A DNA stretch of 64,000 nucleotides from Phosphoribacter sp037045055 (lineage in GTDB: Bacteria > Actinomycetota > Actinomycetes > Actinomycetales > Dermatophilaceae), in contig JBAOHJ010000004.1 in NCBI GenBank assembly GCA_037045055.1, positions 172,164 to 236,163 on the forward strand, read 5' to 3'. A program made the position numbers and the translations under genes. The notes below the pieces were generated by a model. The model did not search any database. It was not told where the DNA came from and saw only the letters and a list, made by a program, of their open reading frames with translations. Positions 27,107 to 35,254 of the stretch are shown in pieces. The stretch's first letter is position 1; each line of letters starts with the position of its first letter.

Positions 27107-28420
27107 TCACACGACGAGGTCCTCCAGCAGGTCGGTCACGAGGGCGGCGATCGGGCTGCGCTCGCTGCGGGTGAGGGTGACGTGCGCGAACAGCGGGTGG
27201 CCCTTGAGAGTCTCGATGACCGCGGCGACCCCGTCGTGGCGGCCGACCCGCAGGTTGTCCCGCTGGGCGACGTCGTGGGTGAGCACCACCCGGGAGTTCT
27301 GCCCGATCCGCGACAGCACGGTGAGCAGGACGTTGCGCTCCAGCGACTGTGCCTCGTCGACGACGACGAACGCGTCGTGCAGCGACCGGCCGCGGATGTG
27401 CGTCAGCGGCAGCACCTCGAGCAGGCTGCGGTCGAGGATCTCCTCGACGACCTCCTTGGCCACGAGAGCGTGCAGGGTGTCGAACACGGCCTGCCCCCAG
27501 GGGCCCATCTTCTCCGCCTCGGTGCCGGGCAGGTAGCCCAGCTCCTGGCCACCCACGGCATACACCGGCCGGAACACCACGACCCGGCGATGCTGACGCC
27601 GCTCCATGACCGCCTCCAGCCCCGCGCACAGCGCGAGTGCCGACTTGCCGGTGCCGGCCCGCCCGCCGAGCGAGACGATGCCCACGTCGGGATCCAGCAA
27701 CAGGTCCAGGGCGATGCGCTGCTCCGCCGAGCGCCCGTGCAGACCGAATGCCTCGCGGTCCCCGCGCACCAGCCGGATCTGCTTGTCCGGCCCGACCCGC
27801 CCCAGCGCGCTGCCGCGGGGGGAGTGCAGGACCAGCCCGGTGTGGCAGGGCAGCTCGGCGGCCTCAAGGTCGACCACGTGGCCGTGGGCGTAGAGGTCGT
27901 CAAGCTGCCCGACGGACAGCTCCACCGTGGACAGGCCCGTCCAGCCGCTGTCGACGGCGAGCTCGGCGCGGTACTCCTGGGCGTCGAGCCCGACAGCGGC
28001 GGCCTTGACCCGCATCGGCAGGTCCTTGCTCACGACGACCACCGAGTGACCCTCGGCGGCGAGGTTCTTGGCCACGGCGAGGATGCGGGTGTCGTTGTCT
28101 CCCAACCGGAATCCGGCCGGCAGGATGGCCGGGTCGGCGTGGTTGAGCTCGACCCGCAGGCTGCCGCCGGCCTCCCCGACGGGGACCGGGTGGTCCAGCC
28201 GCCCCTCGGCCAGGCGCAGGTCGTCGAGCAGCCGCAGCGCCTGGCGCGCGAAGTACCCGAGCTCCGGGTGGTGGCGCTTGCCTTCCAGCTCGGTGACCAC
28301 GACCACCGGCAGCACGACCTCGTGCTCGGCGAAGCGCACCATGGCCCGCGGATCGGACAACAGCACCGAGGTGTCCAGGACGTACGTCGTGCGGGCGCTG
28401 GCCGGTCCGGTCGCTGGCAC
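27107..28420 (-). CDS. phoH2: PhoH2-type PIN domain / PhoH ATPase
   Basis: Predicted RNA helicase-nuclease of 437 residues. The N-terminal PIN nuclease domain (about 10-145) has acidic residues starting at YVLDTSVLLSDP. The C-terminal PhoH ATPase (about 235-437) has Walker A GRAGTGKS and Walker B VVVDEAQ. PhoH2 proteins of mycobacteria unwind and cleave RNA. It is transcribed away from the SulP transporter, with 286 bp between them. Confidence 0.93.
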   Translation of the reverse strand: MPATGPASARTTYVLDTSVLLSDPRAMVRFAEHEVVLPVVVVTELEGKRHHPELGYFARQALRLLDDLRLAEGRLDHPVPVGEAGGSLRVELNHADPAILPAGFRLGDNDTRILAVAKNLAAEGHSVVVVSKDLPMRVKAAAVGLDAQEYRAELAVDSGWTGLSTVELSVGQLDDLYAHGHVVDLEAAELPCHTGLVLHSPRGSALGRVGPDKQIRLVRGDREAFGLHGRSAEQRIALDLLLDPDVGIVSLGGRAGTGKSALALCAGLEAVMERRQHRRVVVFRPVYAVGGQELGYLPGTEAEKMGPWGQAVFDTLHALVAKEVVEEILDRSLLEVLPLTHIRGRSLHDAFVVVDEAQSLERNVLLTVLSRIGQNSRVVLTHDVAQRDNLRVGRHDGVAAVIETLKGHPLFAHVTLTRSERSPIAALVTDLLEDLVV

Positions 28421-28706
28421 GGATGCTCCTCACCGCGGGGACGGGGCGCCCCTCGTCACCAGCACGGTATGCCGCGTGCGCACGCCAGGGCGGCAGCGCC
28501 GCGGAGTGTCGCGCGCTGCTCATCTCGCGGCCCACCGCCGTTCCTGCGCCAGCCCCCGTCGTGCAGGGCCGGCCGCGAGCTGTTGGCCTGCTGTTCACTC
28601 TCCGTTAGCCTCGTGGTCAACCGGTGCGACGTGCGTCACACCGGCCGGTCGAGCGCCCCTGGCCGTGTCGCAGTCCGCGGGCGACGGACGAGCCCGAGGA
28701 GGTGGC
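28421..28706. other. 286-bp divergent intergenic region
   Basis: Contains the promoters of phoH2 and the SulP gene. A GGTATGCC repeat at 28466-28473 sits in an imperfect hairpin (CACGG-TATG-CCGCGTG). No open frame with gene character is visible. I cannot assign -35/-10 boxes with confidence. Confidence 0.4.
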
Positions 28707-30908
28707 ATGTCGACGAAGAAGAAGGACGCTCGGACGCGCACCCCCGAGCCCCCGCTCGACGCCACCTTGGTGGCCAAGATCCGCGGCGCCAAGGCCCGAC
28801 CCGTCAAGACGCTCAACGGCAAGACCGGCGCCAAGGGCGTCACCGGCAAGGGCGTCACCGGCAAGGGCGTCAACGGCAAGCACGTCGCCGGCAAGAACGT
28901 CGACGGCAAGAACGCCAACGGCAAGAACGGCGCCAAGGACCTCACCGGCCGGCATGTCACCGACAACGCCCCCGACGCGGCGGACGGCGCCGGCACGGTG
29001 GGTGTGGGCACGGTCGGCGCGGGCACGGTCGGCGCCGGCACGGTGGGCGCGGGCACCGTCACCGGCATCCGCGCCGCCGCGCCCCCCGCCATCCCCGTCG
29101 AGCCGATGACCCGTCGCCGGGCGATCGAGTACCAGACCTCCCCCACCGGCGAGCACTTCCTCGTCCGCGCGTTCGTCGCCGGCACGCCGGGTCTGGCCGC
29201 CGCCCGCAGCTATCGCTGGCACCGCTGGCTGCGGCCGGACGTGTTCGCGGGCGTGGCCGTCGCGGCATACCTCGTTCCTCAGGTCATGGCCTACTCGGCG
29301 ATCGTCGACGTCGCGCCCGTCGTCGGGCTGTGGACCGCGCTGGCGGCCCTGGTGACGTATGCCGTCATGGGCAAGTCGCGACTGCTGTCGGTGGGGCCCG
29401 AGTCGACCGTCGCGCTCATGGCCGGCACGGCGATCGCGCCGCTGGCCGGTGGCGACCCCGCGCGCGCCATCGCCCTCGGGGCGGCGCTGAGCCTCGTCGT
29501 CGCGGCGTGGTGCTTCGTCGGGCGGATGGCCAGGCTCGGCGTCATCGCCGAGCTGCTGTCCCAACCGCTGCTCGTCGGGTATCTCGCCGGCGGTGCGGTG
29601 CTCATGGTCGTGGGTCAGCTGGGCAAGATGACCGGCACCAAGGTCTCCGGCGAGAGCATCGTCGAGCAGGTCGCCTCGTTCCTGCGCGTCGTGCGGGGCA
29701 CCCACATCAGCACCCTGCTCGTCGGGCTGGGCACGCTGGGCGTGCTGGTCCTCGTCCACGTGGTGCGCCACCGCTGGCCGGCCCCGCTCATCGCGGTGGC
29801 CCTGGCGACGATCGTCTGCACGGTGTTCGACCTGCAGGCCCACGGCGTCGCGGTCGTCGGCGAGGTGCCGACCGGGCTGCCCCTGCCCGCCCTGCCCGCG
29901 GTGTCGTGGTCGGACGTCCAGGGCCTGATGGTCGCCGCCATCGGGGTGGCGATCGTCGCCTACGGCGACAACACCCTCATCGCACGCGGTTTCCCGGCCC
30001 CGATCGACCCGGACGAGGATCGCTCGGTGAACGCTCCCGACGCGCAGCAGGAGTTGGTCGCCCTGGGCGGGGTGCACGTCGCGGTGGGGCTGATGGGCGG
30101 CTTCCCGGTGTCCTCGTCCGGCTCGCGCACCGCGCTCGCGCTGGCCTCCGGGGCGCGCACCCAGATGTACTCCCTCGTCGCCGCCGGGTGCGTCGTCGTC
30201 GTGTTGTTCGTCGCCGGGCCGTTGGTGGCCAACCTCCCCCAGGCCGCGCTCGGGGCGGTCGTCTTCTACGCCGCGAGCAAGCTGGTCTCCTGGCGCGAGA
30301 TCACCCGGCTGGCACGGTTTCGCCGGACCGAGCTGCTGCTGGCCGTCTGCGCCACGGTCGGCACGGTGCTGTTCGGCATCCTCGCGGGGGTGGGGATCGC
30401 CATCGCCCTCAGTGTCGGCGAGATGGCCCAGCGGCTGGCCCGCCCGCACGACGGGGTGCTCGGTCGGGTGCCCGGCGTGCCGGGCATGCACGACGTGGCC
30501 GACTACCCCGACGCCGAGACGTTGCCGGGCCTGATCGTCTTCCGCTACGACGCGCCGCTGTTCTTCGCCAACGTCGCCGACCTGCAGCGCCGGGCCCTGC
30601 TCGTGGTCGACCAGGAGAACGCCGCCTACCCCGACTCGCCGGCCCGGTGGTTCATCCTCAACGTCGAGGCCAACGTCGAGGTCGACATCACCGCCGCCGA
30701 CGGCCTGCGCGAGCTGCACGGCGACCTGGCCGAGCGGGGCGTGCGCCTGGGCCTGGCCCGGGTCAAGCACGACCTGCTGGAGCCGCTGGGGCGCGCCGGG
30801 CTGGCCGAGCTCATCGGGCCGCACATGTTGTTCCCGACCTTGCCGGTGGCCGAGGAGGCCTACCTCGCCTGGGCGGCGGCCAACCCGTCCGTCCCCGAGC
30901 CGTGCTGA
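28707..30908 (+). CDS. SulP-family anion permease with STAS domain and repeat-rich N-terminal extension
   Basis: Secondary anion transporter (sulfate/bicarbonate family) of 733 residues. A cytoplasmic N-terminal extension of about 150 residues precedes the membrane domain (about 160-520, starting WLRPDVFAGVAVAAYLVPQ and containing SVGPESTVALMAG). A C-terminal STAS domain follows (about 570-700). The extension holds Lys/Gly repeats (GKGVTGKGVTGKGVNGK) and then Val-Gly-Thr repeats, which ordinary SulP proteins lack. The ATG at 28707 follows GAGGAGGTGG. The substrate cannot be read from sequence. Confidence 0.88.
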   Translation: MSTKKKDARTRTPEPPLDATLVAKIRGAKARPVKTLNGKTGAKGVTGKGVTGKGVNGKHVAGKNVDGKNANGKNGAKDLTGRHVTDNAPDAADGAGTVGVGTVGAGTVGAGTVGAGTVTGIRAAAPPAIPVEPMTRRRAIEYQTSPTGEHFLVRAFVAGTPGLAAARSYRWHRWLRPDVFAGVAVAAYLVPQVMAYSAIVDVAPVVGLWTALAALVTYAVMGKSRLLSVGPESTVALMAGTAIAPLAGGDPARAIALGAALSLVVAAWCFVGRMARLGVIAELLSQPLLVGYLAGGAVLMVVGQLGKMTGTKVSGESIVEQVASFLRVVRGTHISTLLVGLGTLGVLVLVHVVRHRWPAPLIAVALATIVCTVFDLQAHGVAVVGEVPTGLPLPALPAVSWSDVQGLMVAAIGVAIVAYGDNTLIARGFPAPIDPDEDRSVNAPDAQQELVALGGVHVAVGLMGGFPVSSSGSRTALALASGARTQMYSLVAAGCVVVVLFVAGPLVANLPQAALGAVVFYAASKLVSWREITRLARFRRTELLLAVCATVGTVLFGILAGVGIAIALSVGEMAQRLARPHDGVLGRVPGVPGMHDVADYPDAETLPGLIVFRYDAPLFFANVADLQRRALLVVDQENAAYPDSPARWFILNVEANVEVDITAADGLRELHGDLAERGVRLGLARVKHDLLEPLGRAGLAELIGPHMLFPTLPVAEEAYLAWAAANPSVPEPC
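28815..29062 (+). repeat. 15-bp coding repeats in the SulP N-terminus
   Basis: Two blocks: about 28815-28940 encodes GK-x-V-x pentads (unit resembling GGCAAGGGCGTCACC), and about 28991-29062 encodes VGAGT pentads (unit resembling GGCACGGTCGGCGCG). Both have a 15-bp period, so gain or loss of units would keep the reading frame. The first block is strongly basic and the second neutral. Confidence 0.8.
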
Positions 30909-30963
30909 GGCGCGCCCAGGGGCCCCCGCCGACCCCGGCACCGGGCTCGCCCGAGTGCCCGCA

Positions 30964-30981
30964 CGGCATACCGGTATGCCG
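30964..30981. terminator. 18-bp perfect palindrome between convergent genes
   Basis: CGGCATACCGGTATGCCG consists of two opposed copies of the window-wide GGCATACC motif. It lies between the ends of the SulP and isoprenyl synthase genes, so a bidirectional terminator is the simplest reading; a protein-binding site is equally possible. Confidence 0.45.
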
Positions 30982-30992
30982 CCCCCGGGCAG

Positions 30993-31754
30993 TCAGCGCC
31001 CGAACCGGCGCTCGCGCGAGGCGTAGGAGCGCAACGCCCGCAGGAAGTCGACGTGGCGGAAGTCCGGCCAGTAGGCCTCGCAGAAGTAGAACTCGCTGCG
31101 GGCGCTCTGCCACAGCAGGAACCCGCCGAGACGCTGCTCCCCGGAGGTGCGGATGACCAGGTCGGGGTCGGGCTGGCCGCGGGTGTACAGGTGCGAGGCG
31201 ATCTCGTCGACGCTGACGTTCTTGGCGATGACCTCGATCGGCGTGCCGCGCGAGGCGTGCTCGATGAGCAGGTGCCGGACGGCGTCGGCGATCTCGCGCC
31301 GCCCGCCGTAGCCCACCGCGACGTTGACGGTCAGACCGCGGACGTCGTCGGTGGCCTCCTCGGCCGCCCGCAGGGCGGTCGCGGTGGGCGCCGGGAGCAG
31401 GTCGAGCGCGCCGATCGGGTGCAGCCGCCACCGGTGCGCTGCCGCGAGCTCGGCGACCGCGTTCTCGATGATCCGCAGCAGCGGGGTCAGCTCGTCCTCG
31501 TCGCGGCCGAGGTTGTCGGTGGACAGCAGCCACAGCGTGACCAGCTCGACGCCGGCCTGCTCGCACCACTGCAGCAGGTCCTTGATCTTGTCTGCCCCGG
31601 CCTGGTGCCCGTCCGTGGTCTCGAACCCGTTGACCTTGGCCCAGCGCCGGTTACCGTCGAGCATGACCCCGACGTGACGAGGGACCGCCGACCGGTCGAG
31701 GCCGCGGGCCAGGCGCCGCTCGTAGGCGCCGTACACCACGTCGCTCAGGCCCAC
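30993..31754 (-). CDS. cis-prenyltransferase (Z-isoprenyl diphosphate synthase)
   Basis: Adds isopentenyl diphosphate in Z configuration. Of the 253 residues, the catalytic Asp is in MLDGNRRWAK, RTSGEQRLGGFLLWQ is the pyrophosphate-binding segment and a terminal ERRFGR closes the fold. Position beside hemolysin III and mca matches mycobacterial Rv1086, which makes short-chain Z,E-farnesyl diphosphate, rather than the long-chain UppS. GTG at 31754 follows GGGAGGG. Product length is inferred from synteny. Confidence 0.9.
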   Translation of the reverse strand: MGLSDVVYGAYERRLARGLDRSAVPRHVGVMLDGNRRWAKVNGFETTDGHQAGADKIKDLLQWCEQAGVELVTLWLLSTDNLGRDEDELTPLLRIIENAVAELAAAHRWRLHPIGALDLLPAPTATALRAAEEATDDVRGLTVNVAVGYGGRREIADAVRHLLIEHASRGTPIEVIAKNVSVDEIASHLYTRGQPDPDLVIRTSGEQRLGGFLLWQSARSEFYFCEAYWPDFRHVDFLRALRSYASRERRFGR

Positions 31755-31854
31755 GCCACCCTCCCGATGTCGCCGTCGTCCCACGGTACCGCGGGCCCAC
31801 CTGTGGCCTGCCTGTGAGCTGCGACCACACGTCCCGAGCGTCAGGCTACGGTCT

Positions 31855-31880
31855 CGTAACCTACGGATGCGTAGGTTACG
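31855..31880. promoter_or_regulatory. TetR-type palindromic operator
   Basis: An 11-bp inverted repeat, CGTAACCTACG and CGTAGGTTACG, with a 4-bp centre. It ends eight bases before the ATG of the hemolysin III homologue. The right arm overlaps where a -10 box or leader must lie, so a bound repressor would block expression. The geometry is typical of TetR-family sites. No TetR gene is present in the window. Confidence 0.7.
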
Positions 31881-31888
31881 CTGTGGGT

Positions 31889-32602
31889 ATGGCGGGACGC
31901 AGCACTGACCGCGGGCTCGACGCCACCCCGGGCGCGCCGGCGCACCCGGTGGCGCACCCCGGCCCGCCCCGGCTGCGCGGTTGGCTGCACGCGGGGACCT
32001 TCCCCCTCGCCGTCGCGGCCGGGGTGGTGCTGGCAGCCGTGGCCCCTGAGGGCCGCGCCCGCACCGGCGCCGTGGTCTTCACCGCATGTGCCGCCCTGCT
32101 GTTCGGCACCTCGGCGATCTACCACCGCGGCCGGTGGTCGGCCCGGGCCCATGCCGTGCTCAAGCGGCTGGACCACGCGAACATCTTCCTCATCATCGCC
32201 GGCAGCTACACCCCCTTCGCGTTGTGCCTGCTGCCCGAGGCGCAGGCTCGGCTGCTGCTGGTGGTGGTCTGGGCCGGTGCCCTGGCCGGCATGGCCTTCC
32301 GGGTGCTCTGGGTCGAGGCGCCACGGTGGCTGACCACACCCACCTATGTCGCGCTGGGCTGGGTCGCGGTGTTCTTCTTCGGCCCGTTGTCGCGCGGCGG
32401 CGGCGGCCTGGTCATGAGCCTCATCGTCGCGGGCGGTGTCCTCTACACCCTCGGTGCGGTGGTCTACGGCACCCGCCGGCCCGATCCGTCACCGCGGTGG
32501 TTCGGCTTCCACGAGGTGTTCCACGCCTGCACCGTGCTGGCGTTCCTCGCCCACGTCGTCGCGGTGGCGCTGGCGTCCGCGGCGGTGGCCCCGGTCGCCT
32601 GA
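31889..32602 (+). CDS. hemolysin III / PAQR-family (TrhA) membrane protein
   Basis: Integral membrane protein of 237 residues with about seven helices. It has the metal-site histidines of the PAQR superfamily, in SAIYHRGRW near residue 79 and in HEVFHACTVLAFLAHV near the C-terminus. Bacterial TrhA proteins influence membrane fluidity and energetics; haemolysis is not implied. ATG at 31889 has a very short leader behind the palindromic operator, so it is probably under dedicated repression. Confidence 0.88.
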   Translation: MAGRSTDRGLDATPGAPAHPVAHPGPPRLRGWLHAGTFPLAVAAGVVLAAVAPEGRARTGAVVFTACAALLFGTSAIYHRGRWSARAHAVLKRLDHANIFLIIAGSYTPFALCLLPEAQARLLLVVVWAGALAGMAFRVLWVEAPRWLTTPTYVALGWVAVFFFGPLSRGGGGLVMSLIVAGGVLYTLGAVVYGTRRPDPSPRWFGFHEVFHACTVLAFLAHVVAVALASAAVAPVA

Positions 32603-32613
32603 GTGTGGCGCAG

Positions 32614-32631
32614 CGCGCGGTATGCCGCGCG
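32614..32631. terminator. hairpin terminator between convergent genes
   Basis: CGCGCGG-TATG-CCGCGCG gives a perfect 7-bp stem and 4-base loop, between the ends of the hemolysin III gene and the small membrane protein. The loop and inner stem are the GGTATGCC motif. No U-tract. Confidence 0.55.
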
Positions 32632-32663
32632 ACGTGCCACCCGCAGGGACGGCGCCGGCCGAC

Positions 32664-32849
32664 TCACCCGTCGGCGCGGTCCCGACCGTCGGGCGCCTGC
32701 TGCGCCTCGAGGCGCTCACGCTCGCGGTAAGCCATCCGACGCATCCGGGCGTTCATGTTGCGCATGAGCAGCCACAACGCGACCGCGAGGAAGAAGAACG
32801 CGACGAAGGCACCCAGCCCCGGCCCGATCACGCTGGAAGGCGTGTCCAT
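32664..32849 (-). CDS. small single-pass membrane protein
   Basis: A 61-residue protein with one transmembrane helix (about 12-32, GLGAFVAFFFLAVALWLLM) and a basic, charged cytoplasmic C-terminus (RMRRMAYRERERLEAQ). Its ATG shares one base with the stop of mca (TGATG), so the two are coupled. It corresponds by position to the small membrane protein after mca in mycobacteria (Rv1083). Function unknown. Confidence 0.8.
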   Translation of the reverse strand: MDTPSSVIGPGLGAFVAFFFLAVALWLLMRNMNARMRRMAYRERERLEAQQAPDGRDRADG

Positions 32850-33829
32850 CACTTCACCACCCGTCCGTCGTAGACCACGGTAAGCCCTGGCGTCGTGGCC
32901 AGCGCATCGGCCTGCGCCGCGCCGCCCAGCCCGGCGAACAGGTCCGCCTCGCCCTCGAGCACCGGCACGTAGCTCAGCGCGGCCTCGAACTCCTCGGTCG
33001 GCCACACCGACCGTTCGAGCTCGCGCGGCATACGGAACCAGAACCCGTCCGGGTCCACCTGCGTGGCATGCGCCAGCAGTGCCTGGTCGCGCACGTCGAA
33101 GTAGTCGGCGCAGGGCACCCGGGTCGACACGTGGCGTTTGGGCCGGCGGGCAATGGCCGCCACCCACTCGGCGTAGGGCGACTCGTCGCCGCGGGCCAAC
33201 AGTGCCTCGTGGAAGGCGAGGATCCGCCCACCGGAGTGGGACTGGTTGTAGTAGAGCTTGAGCGGTTGCCAGGGGGGCCCGGCATGCGGGTATGCCGCCG
33301 GGTCGCCGGCCGCGAGGAACGCCGCCATCGACACCGTGTGGGTCATGATGTGGTCGGGGTGCGGGTAGCCGCCGTTCTCGTCGTAGGTGGTCACCACGTG
33401 CGGTCGGAACTCGCGCAGCACCCGCACCAGCGCCTCGGCGGCCACCTCGATCGGCTCCAGGGCGAAACACCCCGCGGGCAGCGGGGGCAGCGGATCGCCC
33501 TCGGGCAGCCCGGAGTCGACGAACCCCAGCCACACGTGCTCGCAGCCGAGCACCCGCTGGGACGCGGCCATCTCGTCGCGGCGGACCTGGGCGAGGTCGC
33601 GGCGGATGTGCGGGTCGTCCTTGAGCTTGTCGTTGAGCACGTCGCCGCGTTCCCCGCCGGTGCAGGAGACCACCATGACGCGCGCACCGGCGGCGACGTA
33701 CTTCGCCACCGTGGCGGCTCCCTTGCTCGCCTCGTCGTCCGGGTGGGCGTGCACCGCCAGCAGCCGCAGACCGTCGTAGGACAGCGGCACCGAAGCCACC
33801 GGCCCGGTCGCGACGTGGGTCACCGGCAT
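32849..33829 (-). CDS. mca: mycothiol S-conjugate amidase
   Basis: Zinc amidase that cleaves mycothiol conjugates of toxins and antibiotics, releasing a mercapturic acid for export. The 326 residues belong to the LmbE/PIG-L fold: zinc ligands are in AVHAHPDDEASKG and GGYPHPDHIMTH, with the catalytic Asp adjacent. Its length and the C-terminal GFWFRMPRELERSVWPTEEF block (bounds GFWF and TEEF) favour Mca over MshB. Presence of this gene indicates a mycothiol-making actinobacterium. Divergent from the DUF4307 gene, as in mycobacteria. Confidence 0.93.
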   Translation of the reverse strand: MPVTHVATGPVASVPLSYDGLRLLAVHAHPDDEASKGAATVAKYVAAGARVMVVSCTGGERGDVLNDKLKDDPHIRRDLAQVRRDEMAASQRVLGCEHVWLGFVDSGLPEGDPLPPLPAGCFALEPIEVAAEALVRVLREFRPHVVTTYDENGGYPHPDHIMTHTVSMAAFLAAGDPAAYPHAGPPWQPLKLYYNQSHSGGRILAFHEALLARGDESPYAEWVAAIARRPKRHVSTRVPCADYFDVRDQALLAHATQVDPDGFWFRMPRELERSVWPTEEFEAALSYVPVLEGEADLFAGLGGAAQADALATTPGLTVVYDGRVVK

Positions 33830-33921
33830 ACCTTCCTCTACGCGAGCGAACGTGGGCGTCTACGGTGGACCATCATCGCACCACGGCCCGACCGGGCCGC
33901 ACTCGCGCGAAGGAGGCCGGC

Positions 33922-34287
33922 ATGCCGCTGCCGCGTCCGACCCCGGGCACCGGCAAGTGGTGGGCGCTGGGGATCGCCTTCGCCCTGGGCATGACCGCCC
34001 TGTTCAGCTGGCGGGTGCTGTCGGTGGCCGACGAGCAGATCACCGTGCAGACCGTGGGCTTCGACGTCGTCGACGCCCGCACGACGACCATCGACTTCGA
34101 CGTGACTCGCCCGGTGGGCGGCACCGTCCGGTGCACGGTGCAGGCCCAGGACGTGCGCCACGCGGTGGTCGGCTCCGCGGAGGTCCTCGTGGCCCCCGCG
34201 CCGGTGCGCACCTCCCGCCAGAGCGTGACGATCCGCACCACCACCCAGGCGGTCGCGGCGCTGGTGCACGACTGCGTCCGGTCCTGA
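33922..34287 (+). CDS. DUF4307 membrane-anchored protein
   Basis: A 121-residue protein with an N-terminal transmembrane helix (about 12-32) and an extracytoplasmic beta-rich domain (FDVVDARTTTIDFDV). The late CTVQAQD and VHDC cysteines could form a disulfide. ATG at 33922 follows AAGGAGG. It is conserved beside mca in Actinobacteria (Rv1081c position); its role is unknown, though the constant linkage suggests a link to thiol metabolism or envelope stress. Confidence 0.82.
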   Translation: MPLPRPTPGTGKWWALGIAFALGMTALFSWRVLSVADEQITVQTVGFDVVDARTTTIDFDVTRPVGGTVRCTVQAQDVRHAVVGSAEVLVAPAPVRTSRQSVTIRTTTQAVAALVHDCVRS

Positions 34288-34321
34288 CCGACGCGTCGGG
34301 CCCGAGGTGGCGCTGGTGGCG

Positions 34322-35254
34322 TCAGCTGGTGATGTCCTTGCCGGACAGCCGGGCCCAGGCCAGCGCGACGAACACGAGGATGTACCCCCCGGCCAGCGCC
34401 AGCCCCGTGCCGATGTCGCCGAACCACATCGGGTCGCGGAACACGTCGGCGAAGGACATGGCCCGGTGGACCAACAGGTAGGGGTGCAGCCAGCTCAGCT
34501 GGGCGATCCCGGTGAGGATCCACATCGTCACGTTGACGATCATCACCGCGATGGTCGCCGCGATGGGCTGCTCGGTCAGCGTCGAGACGAACAGCCCGAT
34601 GGCCGACAGGGCCGCCAGGAAGACGCCGAGGTACAGCACGGCCAGGACCAGGCGCCACGACGCCTCGCCGAAGCCGATCCGGGTGCCCGACAGGGTGGTC
34701 GCCGGTCCGGCGCCGAACACGCCCACCCCCACTGCCAACCCCGTCCCGACCACCACGGCCAGTCCCCAGAACCCGCCGACGACGAGCGCGAGGTACTTGA
34801 CGAAGAGCAGTCGGGTCCGGCTGACCGGCACGGTGAGCAGATAGCGCAGGGTGCCCTGGTTGGCCTCGCCGGCGATGGCGTCGCCGGCGAGCATCGACAT
34901 CGCCAGCGGCAGGAACATCGGGATCTCGACGGTCAGCGCGGCGACCGCGACGAACAGCCCGTTGTCCGTGATCGAGCCGAAGAATCCCCCACCGCCGGAT
35001 CGCGACGACATCCGAGTCGCCACCGCGATGAGCACGGGCACGGCGGCGAGCACGAGCAGCCCCATCTGGTTGCGCCGCCGCCCGCCGATCAGCCCCAGCT
35101 CCGAGCGCAGCAGGCTCCACACCCCGAGGCTGCGCCGTCGGCCGGGGTCGCTGCCCCCCGGGGCGGCGGCCGGCCCGCCGTGACCCACCGCCGAGGACGA
35201 GGGCGAGGGCGTCGGCGCAGGGCGCGCCATCACCGAGCGGTCAACGGCTGACAT
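34322..35254 (-). CDS. ABC transporter permease (ABC-2 type)
   Basis: Membrane subunit of 310 residues with about six helices and an N-terminal cytoplasmic tail rich in Pro and Ser. The ATG at 35254 follows GGGGAGGG and overlaps the ATPase gene by 14 bp. It partners the ATPase upstream as an exporter. The neighbouring LolA-like secreted protein and two-component pair suggest a drug, peptide or lipid export and response unit; the substrate is unknown. Confidence 0.88.
   Translation of the reverse strand: MSAVDRSVMARPAPTPSPSSSAVGHGGPAAAPGGSDPGRRRSLGVWSLLRSELGLIGGRRRNQMGLLVLAAVPVLIAVATRMSSRSGGGGFFGSITDNGLFVAVAALTVEIPMFLPLAMSMLAGDAIAGEANQGTLRYLLTVPVSRTRLLFVKYLALVVGGFWGLAVVVGTGLAVGVGVFGAGPATTLSGTRIGFGEASWRLVLAVLYLGVFLAALSAIGLFVSTLTEQPIAATIAVMIVNVTMWILTGIAQLSWLHPYLLVHRAMSFADVFRDPMWFGDIGTGLALAGGYILVFVALAWARLSGKDITS

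Noticed and set aside
26792..31156. Very long open frame (over 1400 codons) on the plus strand
   Set aside because: It runs antisense through the transglycosylase and phoH2 genes and in the wrong frame of the SulP gene. Such frames arise from high GC content; the protein is low-complexity Arg/Gly/His without domains.
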